This document shows positions 9,475-17,720 of a DNA stretch of 64,000 bases, one piece after another. The DNA is taken from positions 2,539,170 to 2,603,169 of the forward strand of contig NZ_CP047943.1 of the NCBI RefSeq assembly GCF_014279595.1, written 5' to 3'. The translations under genes and the position numbers were made by a program. Within the stretch, counting starts at the first letter, position 1. Each line of letters starts with the position of its first letter. Source of the DNA: Synechococcus sp. RS9909 (GTDB lineage Bacteria; Cyanobacteriota; Cyanobacteriia; PCC-6307; Cyanobiaceae). Under the pieces are notes generated by a model. That model did not search any database and was not told the origin of the DNA. It saw only the letters and a program-made list of their open reading frames with translations.

Positions 9475-9922
9475 AGGCTGCCTCAAGGTTGTGGTGGTCG
9501 TGCCCAGGCCGAACCAACTTGCACAAGGCAAAGCGATCCAGCTCACTGAGCTGGGTCCACTGCTCCAGGGTCAGCGCCACACCCCGCACTGTGGCCGCCT
9601 CCTGCACCACAGCGGGCAGCTCCGCCTGCTGTTGCCAGGGGGCACCACTCACCGGTGGCAGATCCTTGGCCATGCCATCGGCCATGGAGCGCGTGCAATC
9701 GCGCAGGTGTTGGCGAAGCTGCTCAAGAGCATCGGCGCCATCCGGCCAATCCACCAGGGCTTGACGTTGCTCCTGGGAAAGTTCAAGCCAGTGGTTGAGC
9801 TTCAACTTCACCCCACACAGATCCAATTTGCGTCGCACACACAGAGGGATGCAGCGCCAGTTGCCGATGAAGTCCTGTTCAAAGGCAAAGCAATGGCAGG
9901 CGGAATTACGGCGGCTGGACAT
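9455..9922 (-). CDS. narM: Nitrate reductase-associated protein NarM
   Basis: A 155-residue protein needed for nitrate reductase activity in cyanobacteria. It is recognised by the FEQDFIGNWRCIPLCVRRKL segment near the N-terminus and by its position beside narB. ATG 9922 is preferred over the TTG one codon earlier. The two cysteines in WRCIPLCV are a possible metal or redox site, but the mechanism of NarM is not established. It faces narB tail-to-tail and the two reading frames overlap by 20 bases. Confidence 0.9.
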   Translation of the reverse strand: MSSRRNSACHCFAFEQDFIGNWRCIPLCVRRKLDLCGVKLKLNHWLELSQEQRQALVDWPDGADALEQLRQHLRDCTRSMADGMAKDLPPVSGAPWQQQAELPAVVQEAATVRGVALTLEQWTQLSELDRFALCKLVRPGHDHHNLEAAFSEVLV

Positions 9923-10005
9923 CAACCAAAGCCTTGATCGGTGTCAATGATGACAACGGAAGCCCACGGAAACAGAGATGTTTACCCCGTTACAAATGTT
10001 GGTCT

Positions 10006-10176
10006 GTGCGCTTCGCCCTCTCCCTCGGAATGCTGCTGGGAATGTCCCATGGATGGGTCACGGCTGAAGCACTCCAACAACAGCCCATGCAGGGCTTTGA
10101 TCCCATAGAAACTGTTAATTCCGCTACACAATTCAACCTGTTTAGTAGTCGTTCACACCAATTTTTTCCATACTGA
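10006..10176 (+). CDS. Small putative exported protein, unknown
   Basis: A 56-residue reading frame starting at GTG 10006; the same frame is open from TTG 9934 but the extra residues are basic and look untranslated. The first ~22 residues form a signal peptide: a hydrophobic FALSLGMLLGM core ending in VTAEA, a good signal peptidase I site. The mature part would be only ~34 residues, rich in Gln, Phe and Ser. No family recognised. It lies between narM and another small gene inside the nitrate cluster. Moderate doubt that it is real. Confidence 0.45.
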   Translation: MRFALSLGMLLGMSHGWVTAEALQQQPMQGFDPIETVNSATQFNLFSSRSHQFFPY

Positions 10177-10200
10177 AGCTCTGTTTAAAGAGTTTCTGCC

Positions 10201-10512
10201 GTGACCAGCAGCATCTCGTCCGCTTCCGGCCGCAGCCCGATCACCCTGGCCGCCGGTTTCCTGGGCGCCTTCATCGTTGGTTCCCTCGCCGTGCAGCTGG
10301 TACGCACCCAGACGGCTTCCGTTCAGGCCGGTGCCGCTGGCGTGGAGCCGGTAATCGCCGGCCCTGCCGCTCTCTGGGCTCCCTTGGCCGAGCGCGACAT
10401 CGCCAGTGCCACCGCAGCCGCAACAGCCCAACCCACTGCTGCCATCCAGCCCGCCGTTGAGCCTGTTGTGGGCTCCGAAGCCACCCTCTGGTCTGCCTTC
10501 GGCGAGCGCTGA
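10201..10512 (+). CDS. Small membrane-anchored protein with an internal repeat, unknown
   Basis: A 103-residue protein starting at GTG 10201. A single hydrophobic helix spans residues ~15-38 (ITLAAGFLGAFIVGSLAVQL), then a tail rich in Ala, Thr and Pro. The tail holds two copies of one motif: VEPVIAGPAALWAPLAER and VEPVVGSEATLWSAFGER, the second at the very C-terminus. This repeat argues that the frame is coding. The function is unknown. It sits between narM and the carbonic anhydrase, on the same strand as the latter. Confidence 0.65.
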   Translation: MTSSISSASGRSPITLAAGFLGAFIVGSLAVQLVRTQTASVQAGAAGVEPVIAGPAALWAPLAERDIASATAAATAQPTAAIQPAVEPVVGSEATLWSAFGER

Positions 10513-10552
10513 TCGCACTGCCCACGCAGCACAGCCCACCAGCCGGCCCGCA

Positions 10553-10558
10553 TAAGGT
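10553..10558 (+). promoter_or_regulatory. Possible -10 element of carbonic anhydrase gene
   Basis: TAAGGT fits the cyanobacterial TAN3T pattern and ends 6 bases before the ATG at 10565. If used, the transcript would start at or beside the start codon (leaderless). Confidence 0.3.
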
Positions 10559-10564
10559 GCCGGC

Positions 10565-11263
10565 ATGGGGATTCAGCGCCGTCAATTCCTCCAACGAACG
10601 GGCGGTCTGGCCTTGGCCGCCCTGATCCAAGCGCGCCCCGTTGAGGCAGCAGAGGAGGGCTTCTGCAGCCCGAATGATCCACTCGAGGCCCTGATGGAGG
10701 GGAACCGCCGATTTGCCGAGGCCTGGCGCCAGGGCAAACAAGACGACGGAACGACACCCAGAACGGCGGGCGCTAACCCGCGCTGCTTCAACTCCCCCAG
10801 GGCGTTGGCCACCAGCCAACATCCCTGGGCCACCGTGCTCACCTGCTCTGATTCACGGGTGTCGCCGAGCTGGGTGTTCGACACCACCCCTGGTGAACTG
10901 TTCGTGATCCGCAACGCCGGCAACACCGCCTTCACCGAAGCCATTGCCTCGGTTGAATACAGCGTCAGCGTTCTCAAGACGCCACTGTTGATGGTGATGG
11001 GACACAGCGACTGCGGAGCCGTGACGGCGGCGATGGACACCAACCCGCTGACCCCCTCCCTGGAGCGACTGATCCAACCCATCCGGGAGAACATCAACGG
11101 CAGCAGCGATCTCGAGGACGCCGTGAAGCGCAACGCCCTCGCCAGCGCCTCCACCTTGATTCAACGCAGCGCCGTTCTGGCTGAGGCCAAAGCCAGCGGT
11201 GCGCTGAAACTGGTGGTGGGTTGTTTCCAACTCAGCAGCGGTGTTGTGAGCTTGATCGAATGA
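10565..11263 (+). CDS. Beta-class carbonic anhydrase with Tat-type signal peptide
   Basis: A 232-residue zinc enzyme interconverting CO2 and bicarbonate. The ligands are C94 (TCSDSR, with Asp96 and Arg98 as the conserved dyad), H147 and C150 (GHSDCGA). The N-terminus reads [10 protein letters not shown] followed by a hydrophobic stretch and ARPVEAAEE, which is a twin-arginine signal with a cleavage site near residue 28, so the enzyme is probably periplasmic or lumenal, as in the EcaB group. Its stop overlaps the moaC ATG (ATGA), so it is cotranscribed with moaC and moeA. This pairing with cofactor genes is unusual. Confidence 0.92.
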   Translation: MGIQRRQFLQRTGGLALAALIQARPVEAAEEGFCSPNDPLEALMEGNRRFAEAWRQGKQDDGTTPRTAGANPRCFNSPRALATSQHPWATVLTCSDSRVSPSWVFDTTPGELFVIRNAGNTAFTEAIASVEYSVSVLKTPLLMVMGHSDCGAVTAAMDTNPLTPSLERLIQPIRENINGSSDLEDAVKRNALASASTLIQRSAVLAEAKASGALKLVVGCFQLSSGVVSLIE

Positions 11264-11736
11264 CGCAAGATCTGAGTCACCTGAACCAGCAAGGCGAGGT
11301 TCACATGGTGGACGTGGGGGACCGGCCGACCACCCACCGCGAAGCCCATGCCCGTGGCGCCATTCGCATGGACGCCTCAACCCTCGGCCTGATCCAGCGG
11401 GGCGAGACACCGAAAGGAGATCTTCTGGCGGTCGCCCGGGTGGCAGCGATCCAGGCCGCCAAACGCACCTGGGAGCTGATTCCCCTGTGCCATCCGCTGC
11501 CACTCAGTGGCATGGATGTGTCGATCGACGCCGACGCCTCCCTGCCTGGCCTGGTGGTCCACTGCCGTTGCCGCACCACAGGCCAGACCGGGGTGGAAAT
11601 GGAAGCGATGACGGCCGTGTCCGTGGGGCTGCTGACCCTTTACGACATGCTCAAGGCGGTTGATCCAGCCATGACGATCGAGGCGATCCAGCTGGAGTTC
11701 AAGGAAGGAGGGAGGAACGGTGTCTGGAAACGCTGA
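11260..11736 (+). CDS. moaC: Cyclic pyranopterin monophosphate synthase MoaC
   Basis: Partner of MoaA; converts 3',8-cyclo-GTP to cyclic pyranopterin monophosphate. From ATG 11260 the protein has 158 residues. Family motifs are [18 protein letters not shown] near the N-terminus, [17 protein letters not shown] in the centre, and [20 protein letters not shown], all containing the conserved active-site residues. The start is fixed by the ATGA overlap with the carbonic anhydrase stop. moeA begins 17 bases before its end. Confidence 0.95.
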   Translation: MTQDLSHLNQQGEVHMVDVGDRPTTHREAHARGAIRMDASTLGLIQRGETPKGDLLAVARVAAIQAAKRTWELIPLCHPLPLSGMDVSIDADASLPGLVVHCRCRTTGQTGVEMEAMTAVSVGLLTLYDMLKAVDPAMTIEAIQLEFKEGGRNGVWKR

Positions 11737-12970
11737 GCCCTACGGACGCGAAGGGCTACCTCTGGAAGAGGCACGTCGACGGGTTCTTGCGGCGCTTCAG
11801 CCGATCACAACCAGCAACACAGTGCCGCTGCAGCAGGCCCTCGGCCGGGTGAGCGCTGCGGATGTGCTGGCCAGCGCGGCCGTTCCGGGATTCCGGGCTT
11901 CGATCATGGACGGCTACGCCCTGGGGCAGAGCCACCAACCCAAACCTGGGGACACCTGGCAGCTGAAGGGACGCTCCGCCGCCGGCCAGCCCTTCAACAG
12001 AACCCTGGCCACCGGCGATGCGATCCGCATCCTCACCGGCGCTCCACTGCCGGACGGTGCCGGCTGGGTGCTGCCCCAGGAGCTGATCAGCGTGGACGGC
12101 ACCAGCCTCCAGCTGGTGAAAGAGGCGTCGGATCGTCCCTGGATTCGCCTCGAGGATGAGGAATGCCGAGCGGGGGACCTGCTGCTGGCCGCTGGAGAGC
12201 GCCTTGGTGCCGCCGATCTCGCACGCCTCGCCGGCTGCGGCATCGCCGAGCTAACCATTGCGCAGCAACCCCGCATCGGGCTGCTGATCAGCGGGGACGA
12301 GCTGGTGCCACCCGGAACAGCGCGGCAACCCGGTGCCATCTGGGAGAGCAACGGCACGCTTCTGGAGACGATGCTCCGAGCCCTGGGGCAATCGGTGACC
12401 CAGCGACGGGTGGTGGCCGATCAACCCGACGCCCTGCGCCAGGCCCTGCTGGATCTGGCCCATGACTGCGACGTGGTGGTGAGCACCGGCGGCGTCTCCG
12501 CTGGCGACACCGATTGGATCCGACCCCTGGTGGCGGGGCTGGGTGCCGTGGACTTCTGGAAACTGTTCCTACGCCCGGGGCGCCCCTTCGCCTTCGGCAG
12601 CATCGGCGAAAGCGTGCCATTTTTCGGACTGCCGGGCAATCCCGTGGCGGCGGCGGTCACCGCCCTGCAACTGCTCTGGCCCGCCCTGCAGGTTCTGGAG
12701 GGCCAAAGCGAACCGGAGCTATTCCCCCGGGTGATGGTGGAACTCGCTGACCCGTTGTCCCGCCGACCGGGACGGCCGGAATTGGCTCGGGCCCGCCTTG
12801 ACACCAACGCCGCAGGAACGCTGCTGGCACGGGTGGATGGCTCGCAGGCCTCGTCCAGGATCGGTTCCCTGCAACAGGCCGATCTGCTGCTGGAACTGCC
12901 AGCGGAAGCCGGCCCGCTCGAAAGCGGCACCCGTCTCTGGGCCCAGCTCATCCGTCAGCGGATTTTCTGA
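11720..12970 (+). CDS. moeA: Molybdopterin molybdenumtransferase MoeA
   Basis: Inserts molybdenum into adenylated molybdopterin. The 416-residue protein, starting at GTG 11720, shows the domain order of the family: early SIMDGYAL, then [21 protein letters not shown], and the MPT-binding core with [14 protein letters not shown] and [10 protein letters not shown]. It overlaps moaC by 17 bases and is the last gene of the carbonic anhydrase-moaC-moeA operon. It is convergent with the DUF3598 gene and overlaps it by 16 bases. Confidence 0.95.
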   Translation: MSGNAEPYGREGLPLEEARRRVLAALQPITTSNTVPLQQALGRVSAADVLASAAVPGFRASIMDGYALGQSHQPKPGDTWQLKGRSAAGQPFNRTLATGDAIRILTGAPLPDGAGWVLPQELISVDGTSLQLVKEASDRPWIRLEDEECRAGDLLLAAGERLGAADLARLAGCGIAELTIAQQPRIGLLISGDELVPPGTARQPGAIWESNGTLLETMLRALGQSVTQRRVVADQPDALRQALLDLAHDCDVVVSTGGVSAGDTDWIRPLVAGLGAVDFWKLFLRPGRPFAFGSIGESVPFFGLPGNPVAAAVTALQLLWPALQVLEGQSEPELFPRVMVELADPLSRRPGRPELARARLDTNAAGTLLARVDGSQASSRIGSLQQADLLLELPAEAGPLESGTRLWAQLIRQRIF

Positions 12971-13764
12971 GCCGGATCAGGCTGAAACCAGCGGCGCTCC
13001 CAGGCCATGAGCCTGCCGGTTGAATCGAAATGGATGCTGATCTGCTGAAACAGGGCAGCGCCGAGACGGCCACCGATCTCGAGGCTGAAGGGCGCACTGG
13101 GGAGCTCACTGGGCACCGAAAACACCAAGCCGTCGGGCATCACCGCTGAGCAGTCGTTGTGCAACAGCTGGCTTGGATCGAACACCAGCGAAGCGGCGTC
13201 CTCCGCCTGGCCGTTCACCCCCGCCTGCGGCCTGAGCATCTGCCGCTCGCCACTCCATCCCTGCACCTGCGCCAGCAAGGCCTCGGGTGTCCCGCATGCG
13301 GGACGGTCGGGTTCGGGATCGGTGCCGTTCATGCAACGGAAACCCACCGCCCCAACACGCTGCAAACGCCAGCGGCCGTCAAGCGGTTCCCAGAGCAGCA
13401 CCAGCATCGAGCGGGAACGACCGCAGAACAAGTTGATCTCATGGCCGAAGCGAGGACGCTCGGCATCCAACCCCCGGCTGGACTGACCGCCCGCCCCGGG
13501 GAACTGCCAGCAGCCTCCACCGGCGTTGTAGGTGGCCCGGCTGATGGGATAGGTGGCCTTACCCCCGGGGGCAAAGGCCAGACCCGATCCATCCCACACC
13601 CCGTGGTCGTCATCGGAAAAGGAAATCGCGTAGGTGGTGGGGTCGATCCAACGGGTCGGATGCTGCAGATCCAGCCGACCGCTGCCGTCCCGCTCAAACC
13701 AATGGCCGCAGCCCTGCCAGTGGCCGGCGAAATTGCGGCGGTTGAGGGTCCACTGATCAGTCAT
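12955..13764 (-). CDS. DUF3598 family protein
   Basis: A 269-residue protein starting at ATG 13764. The first residues (WTLNRRNFAGHWQGCGHWF) and the later FSDDDHGVWDGSGLAFAPGG match the cyanobacterial DUF3598 family, which has a calycin-like beta-barrel fold and no known role. Only a few family members have been examined structurally, where the barrel suggests binding of a hydrophobic ligand. No signal peptide. Its placement among molybdenum cofactor genes may be incidental; it is divergent from the epimerase gene 60 bases away. Confidence 0.75.
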   Translation of the reverse strand: MTDQWTLNRRNFAGHWQGCGHWFERDGSGRLDLQHPTRWIDPTTYAISFSDDDHGVWDGSGLAFAPGGKATYPISRATYNAGGGCWQFPGAGGQSSRGLDAERPRFGHEINLFCGRSRSMLVLLWEPLDGRWRLQRVGAVGFRCMNGTDPEPDRPACGTPEALLAQVQGWSGERQMLRPQAGVNGQAEDAASLVFDPSQLLHNDCSAVMPDGLVFSVPSELPSAPFSLEIGGRLGAALFQQISIHFDSTGRLMAWERRWFQPDPAQKIR

Positions 13765-13795
13765 GTCCGTGACGGCAGCCAACGGTCGGTCTCCT

Positions 13796-13801
13796 TAGGG
13801 T
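13796..13801 (+). promoter_or_regulatory. -10 element of the SDR/epimerase gene
   Basis: TAGGGT, TAN3T type, 22 bases before ATG 13824, with no Shine-Dalgarno sequence in between. It fits the recurring promoter spacing described in the findings. Confidence 0.45.
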
Positions 13802-13823
13802 CGCCCCAACAGCCATCCCCGCC

Positions 13824-14687
13824 ATGGACCTGACGATCGTTGGCTGCGGCTACGTGGGGCTCGCTTTGGCGGAGCGGCTGCAACCAAAACGCCCCCAGCT
13901 GAAGCTGACGCTGACCACCACCAGCAGCGAACGGCTGGAGCAACTCAGCCCCCTCGCCGATCGGGTGGAACTGTGCGACGCCACAGACCCCGCGCAATTG
14001 CGGGAGGCTCTGCGGAAAAGCAGCAATGCCGTGTTCTGCCTCGGGCCAAAGGGAGATCGCCAGGTGGATGCCAACGGCTACCGCCACACCTTCGTCGACA
14101 GCTTCCATTGCCTGACGTCGCTGTTGCCACAACTGCCGAAACTGCGGCAGATCGTCTACACGGGCAGTTGCTCGGTGTACGGCGATGCCGCGGGGGACTG
14201 GGTGGATGAACAAACGCCACCCACACCAGGCAGCGGCCACAGCGATGTTCTGCTGAAAAGCGAACAACTGCTCAGCGGCATCAGCGACAGACGGGTGTGC
14301 ATCCTGCGCCTCGGGGCGCTCTATGGCCCTGGCCGCGATCTCGATCGACGCCTACGCGGGCTCGCCGGACTGGAACGCCCTGGCAGCGGCTCGACCTACA
14401 GCAACTGGCTGCATGTGGCCGATGCCGCCGGTGCCCTTGAAGCCGCTCTCGATGCTGAATGGGCCGGTCTGGTGAATGTGGTCAACGACGAGCCGCTTCG
14501 GCTGCGGGACCTGGTAGGCCGCAGCCTGCAGCGCCAGGGCCTGGCCCCCGTGCGCTGGCTTGGGCAGGACGAACCGGGTTCAGGGGGCCGACGGATTCGC
14601 AACAGCCGGCTCAAACAGCTGGGCTACCAGCTGCAGCACCCGCGCCTTGATCAGAGCGGCGTGTTGGCCGCCAGCCAGGTGCCCTGA
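13824..14687 (+). CDS. NAD-dependent epimerase/dehydratase (SDR superfamily, YeeZ-like)
   Basis: A 287-residue protein with an N-terminal nucleotide-binding fold (VGCGYVGLALAERL, residues 5-18) and a YTGSCSVYGD stretch around residue 113 where extended SDR enzymes carry the active-site region. The middle LRLGALYGPGRD and the late LHVADAAGAL segments are typical of sugar-nucleotide epimerases and their YeeZ relatives. The substrate cannot be told from sequence. It is preceded by its own -10 and its last 37 bases overlap moaE on the other strand. Confidence 0.8.
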   Translation: MDLTIVGCGYVGLALAERLQPKRPQLKLTLTTTSSERLEQLSPLADRVELCDATDPAQLREALRKSSNAVFCLGPKGDRQVDANGYRHTFVDSFHCLTSLLPQLPKLRQIVYTGSCSVYGDAAGDWVDEQTPPTPGSGHSDVLLKSEQLLSGISDRRVCILRLGALYGPGRDLDRRLRGLAGLERPGSGSTYSNWLHVADAAGALEAALDAEWAGLVNVVNDEPLRLRDLVGRSLQRQGLAPVRWLGQDEPGSGGRRIRNSRLKQLGYQLQHPRLDQSGVLAASQVP

Positions 14688-15079
14688 CCCGCGCACCACT
14701 CCCGCTTCCAGAACGGGGCCTGGTGCTTGAGTTGTTCCAACAAAGCGGCCGAGCAGCGCTGCGCCGCCCCACGGCGATCGGCCTGCACCGCCACCAGCAC
14801 GATCGGCTCACCGGGGGCGAGCTTGCCCACCCGATGCAGCACCAAAATCGACCCCGCCCGGTGCTCCTGCTGCAGACGCAGCGCCATTGCCGTGATCTGA
14901 CGTTCGCAAAGGCCGGGAAAGTGCTCCAGCTCCAGTGCCTCCAAAGGCCGGCCATCCATGGTGGTGGGACGCACCCGACCCATGAAGATCGCAGCGGCCG
15001 CGGCATCCCCGCTCCAAAGCGCCAGTTGCTGCCAAGGATCAAAGGGATCCGGGCACACCTCCACACGGCAATCGGTCAC
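14651..15079 (-). CDS. moaE: Molybdopterin synthase catalytic subunit MoaE
   Basis: Large subunit of molybdopterin synthase, which adds two sulfurs from MoaD thiocarboxylate to cyclic pyranopterin. The 142-residue protein starts at GTG 15079. Characteristic segments are AAAIFMGRVRP, LELEHFPGLCERQI, ILVLHRVGKLAPGEPIV and, near the end, HQAPFWKREW with the conserved lysine. It lies 3 bases downstream of the moaD stop, so the two subunits are made together. The end overlaps the epimerase gene by 37 bases. Confidence 0.95.
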   Translation of the reverse strand: MTDCRVEVCPDPFDPWQQLALWSGDAAAAAIFMGRVRPTTMDGRPLEALELEHFPGLCERQITAMALRLQQEHRAGSILVLHRVGKLAPGEPIVLVAVQADRRGAAQRCSAALLEQLKHQAPFWKREWCAGQGTWLAANTPL

Positions 15080-15082
15080 GCG

Positions 15083-15319
15083 TCACCCCCCCGTGAACGG
15101 TGGAAGAAAGGCCAGCTCATCACCGGCCTGCAACGGCTGATCGGCACCGACCAACTCCTGGTTCACCGCAATGCTGATGCCCTCCAGCGGACCAAGATCC
15201 AGCTGGTTCCAGACCTCACGGGCCGTCGAGACGCCTGGTGTGAAGGGAAGGGAACGCTCGGCCCAACCGGCGCGTTCTCGCAGGGAAGCGAACAGCAGCA
15301 CCTTCAGCACCACGTCCAT
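15083..15319 (-). CDS. moaD: Molybdopterin synthase sulfur carrier subunit MoaD
   Basis: A 78-residue ubiquitin-fold protein beginning at ATG 15319. It ends in FTGG, the Gly-Gly tail that is thiocarboxylated and inserted into the MoaE active site. Other marks are VLLFASLRERAG at the start and ELAFLPPFTGG at the end. The reading frame is open further upstream, but that stretch runs antisense into moaB and is not conserved. No MoeB (MoaD adenylyltransferase) is seen in the window. Confidence 0.92.
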   Translation of the reverse strand: MDVVLKVLLFASLRERAGWAERSLPFTPGVSTAREVWNQLDLGPLEGISIAVNQELVGADQPLQAGDELAFLPPFTGG

Positions 15320-15336
15320 TGCAGCTGGAGTGGTTC

Positions 15337-15342
15337 TAGCGT
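15337..15342 (+). promoter_or_regulatory. -10 element of moaB
   Basis: TAGCGT, TAN3T type, 22 bases before the moaB ATG, in the 45-base divergent gap between moaD and moaB. Confidence 0.45.
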
Positions 15343-15364
15343 CCGAGGGCTCCGCCGCTGTGCC

Positions 15365-15862
15365 ATGGGCCTCTCCATCGCCCTGCTCACCATCTCCGAC
15401 ACACGCACCCTGGCGGACGACAGCAGCGGAGATCAGCTGCAGCGCAGCCTTGAAGACGCGGGGCATCGCCTTCAGGAGCGACAACTCTGCCCGGATGATC
15501 GCTATCAAATCCGCCGTGAACTGAGCCGCTGGATCGCCGATCCTGGGGTTGATGTGGTGATCACCAGCGGCGGAACCGGGCTCACCGTACGCGATGGCAC
15601 CCCCGAAGCAGTGGCACCGCTGCTGGACAAAACCATCGAAGGATTCGGTGAACTATTCCGTGTGCTCTCCTTCGAAAGCATCGGCACCAGCACCCTGCAA
15701 AGCCGCTGCCTGGCCGGCGTGGCCAACGGCACATTCGTGTTTGTGCTGCCGGGATCTCTGGATGCGGTGACCACTGCTTGGAACCGGCTCATCCGGGCTC
15801 AACTCGATGCCGACACCCGACCGTGCAACCTGGCCCAGCTCCGGGCTCGCTTGAAGGAATAG
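15365..15862 (+). CDS. moaB: Molybdenum cofactor biosynthesis protein B (MPT adenylyltransferase type)
   Basis: A 165-residue protein of the MoaB/Mog family, which adenylates molybdopterin before MoeA inserts the metal. It shows [17 protein letters not shown] at the N-terminus, [19 protein letters not shown] in the middle and [10 protein letters not shown] near the end, all substrate-binding segments. ATG 15365 is the first sensible start; the frame is open for 600 bases further upstream, but that runs antisense to moaD and moaE. Divergent from moaD, with its own -10. Convergent with cobA 21 bases downstream. Confidence 0.93.
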   Translation: MGLSIALLTISDTRTLADDSSGDQLQRSLEDAGHRLQERQLCPDDRYQIRRELSRWIADPGVDVVITSGGTGLTVRDGTPEAVAPLLDKTIEGFGELFRVLSFESIGTSTLQSRCLAGVANGTFVFVLPGSLDAVTTAWNRLIRAQLDADTRPCNLAQLRARLKE

Positions 15863-15883
15863 AGCGGAATCAAGCGGAGCCGT

Positions 15884-16672
15884 TCAGAACGGAATCGGCA
15901 TCGTGACCGCTGCCGGTGAGGGCATGCAGGCTTCAACCTGCTGATCAATCACCTCACCCACCACAACGATCGAGGGTGACTTGAAGGCTTCGGCTCGGCA
16001 TTGATCGGCAACGTCAACCAAGGTGGCTTTGAGGCAGCGTTGCCCCGCCACCGTGCCCTGCTGGATCACCGCCACGGGGGTTGTCGAAGCCAAACCACCC
16101 GCCATCAGCTCCTCTGCGATCCGGGGCAGGTTGTGCAGCCCCATGTAGATCACCAATCCGTCACTGGCCGCAGCCAGGGCACGCCAATCCACGGAGGGAC
16201 GGCGCTTGTCGATTTCCTCATGACCGGTGACGAAGGTCACCGATGACCCCGCCCGCCGGTGGGTGACGGGAATTCCGGCGTAGGCAGGGGCAGCAATGCC
16301 AGCGGTGACACCAGGCACCACCTGAACAGGAATGTTCCGCTCCGCCAGGTAAGCGGCTTCTTCCCCTCCACGACCAAACAGGAAGGGATCACCCCCCTTC
16401 AAGCGCACCACGGTGCTGTGCTTCTGGGCCATTTCAACCAGCACGGCATTGGTGCTGGGTTGGGGCACCGAATGATGACCGCGACGCTTGCCGACAAAAC
16501 GGCGTTCGCAGGTTTCCGGCACAAGATCCAGCACTTCCTCGGGCACCAGCGAGTCGTACACCAGCGCATCGCACTGGCTCAGCAGCCGATGCGCCTTCAG
16601 CGTGAGCAACTCGGGATCACCGGGACCGGCTCCCACCAGATAAACGGTTCCGGTTTGTTCAGCGGTGGTCAC
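15884..16672 (-). CDS. cobA: Uroporphyrinogen-III C-methyltransferase (SUMT)
   Basis: Adds two methyl groups to uroporphyrinogen III to form precorrin-2, the branch point to sirohaem and cobalamin. The 262-residue, single-domain protein starts at GTG 16672. Signature segments are VYLVGAGPGDPELLTLKA (SAM-binding), VRLKGGDPFLFGRGGEEA, VVPGVTAGIAAPAYAGIP and IYMGLHNL. It lacks the CysG dehydrogenase/chelatase extension, so another protein must oxidise and metallate precorrin-2. The upstream chelatase-like gene overlaps it by four bases (GTGA). NirA needs sirohaem, which explains the location. Confidence 0.95.
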   Translation of the reverse strand: MTTAEQTGTVYLVGAGPGDPELLTLKAHRLLSQCDALVYDSLVPEEVLDLVPETCERRFVGKRRGHHSVPQPSTNAVLVEMAQKHSTVVRLKGGDPFLFGRGGEEAAYLAERNIPVQVVPGVTAGIAAPAYAGIPVTHRRAGSSVTFVTGHEEIDKRRPSVDWRALAAASDGLVIYMGLHNLPRIAEELMAGGLASTTPVAVIQQGTVAGQRCLKATLVDVADQCRAEAFKSPSIVVVGEVIDQQVEACMPSPAAVTMPIPF

Positions 16673-17331
16673 GGCAGAGAAACAAGCAGATCGATCAGGG
16701 CCTGACGGGTGGGTGGATGCTCCAGCAGAGGAGGCAATCCACCAGCTTCGCTCAACGCATCCGTCATGCGGTTGGGAGCAAGGGTTAGTGGCAGTGGCCT
16801 GGCCCTGGGATGGCGCTGCTGGAACTCGGGCCAGGCATCAAAGGCAACCAAGGGCAAAGCCAGGCGAGACGCCAGCATCGCGAGGAAGCGATCCGCCACC
16901 CCCGGGCGCAGGGGATGGTGCACCAGCACGGCATCAGCTCGCTCAGACGACGGAAGTGCTGAGAGCACAGCGTTCCACCATGTGGTCCAAGAGCCCAGAA
17001 AGGGCAGCAGACGCACACTGGCTCCGGCACCACGAAGCCTGTTGCGAATCGCCGGCACATCCGTGCGGGCATGCGCCCCAGGCAGCAGCAGCAGGGGAAC
17101 GATCCAAGAGGATTGGGGAAGCGCCGATACGGGTTGTTCAGCCGTCAGCACCTCCAACTGCACGGGCGCCGAGCGCCGCTGAGCCAGAAGGTCCGGCAGA
17201 GAGGCCAAACACTCAGGAACAACACCTCCACTGCGGCCATGCACCACCAGATGCAACCCCTGGCGCCCCCCATCGGAAGCATCATTTCGTAGCAATGGCC
17301 ACGGATCGATGACCATGCCGGCTGATGTCAT
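16669..17331 (-). CDS. CbiX/SirB-like sirohydrochlorin chelatase family protein
   Basis: A 220-residue protein, starting at ATG 17331 (ATG 17316 also possible). The first strand LHLVVHGRSGGVVPECLASL carries the HG motif of the CbiX/SirB chelatases, with His as the likely metal ligand. A second similar half begins at DAVLVHHPLRPGVADRFLAML, so the protein may be a fused two-half chelatase. It overlaps cobA by four bases and would be a natural Fe-chelatase for sirohaem. The sequence is divergent, so the assignment rests partly on context. Confidence 0.6.
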   Translation of the reverse strand: MTSAGMVIDPWPLLRNDASDGGRQGLHLVVHGRSGGVVPECLASLPDLLAQRRSAPVQLEVLTAEQPVSALPQSSWIVPLLLLPGAHARTDVPAIRNRLRGAGASVRLLPFLGSWTTWWNAVLSALPSSERADAVLVHHPLRPGVADRFLAMLASRLALPLVAFDAWPEFQQRHPRARPLPLTLAPNRMTDALSEAGGLPPLLEHPPTRQALIDLLVSLP

Positions 17332-17358
17332 CGGGTTGTTGTGAACGTTGGATGAGTC

Positions 17359-17676
17359 ATGGCGCCCCGCCGTCGTTTTGATCGTGCCCCATTGGACAGC
17401 CGCTCCTACCGGGAACCGCTGGACGGACGCATTGAGCGATACGACTTCCGAGACGACCGGTACGACGGGCGGAACGACGTCCGGGACGAGAGGTACAGCC
17501 GGGGATACGACCCCAGGGAGGCCCGTTACGACCGGCATGACCGGTACGACCGAAGCTTCGACCGTCCCGCCGGACCCTCCGAACTCGACCAAGACTTCGC
17601 TGCGATGAAGCGGGTTTGGCAGATGCTCCGGGCCGGAGCGGTGCGCATGGTTGGCGAAATTGGACGCCAATACTGA
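17359..17676 (+). CDS. Arg/Asp/Tyr-rich low-complexity protein, unknown
   Basis: A 105-residue protein starting at ATG 17359. Residues ~15-70 are a run of Arg, Asp and Tyr with loose RYD repeats (DDRYDGRND, DERYSRGYD, EARYDRHDRYD), likely disordered. The last ~30 residues (LDQDFAAMKRVWQMLRAG) form a predicted amphipathic helix. No family recognised. A different frame (17348-17608) gives a Thr/Gly-rich product and is considered a shadow. It sits between the chelatase and nirA, with the nirA NtcA site 45 bases past its stop. Confidence 0.6.
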   Translation: MAPRRRFDRAPLDSRSYREPLDGRIERYDFRDDRYDGRNDVRDERYSRGYDPREARYDRHDRYDRSFDRPAGPSELDQDFAAMKRVWQMLRAGAVRMVGEIGRQY

Positions 17677-17720
17677 GGCCGAAGCAAGTTGCCTTTTACG
17701 GCCTCGTGGGAACCACCAGA

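Noticed and set aside
14723..15364. Upstream extension of moaB to a 379-codon frame
   Set aside because: Runs antisense through moaE and moaD; MoaB homology starts at ATG 15365.
17348..17608. Thr/Gly-rich frame overlapping the Arg/Asp/Tyr-rich gene
   Set aside because: Lacks a plausible fold; the frame at 17359-17676 has a credible C-terminal helix and longer extent.
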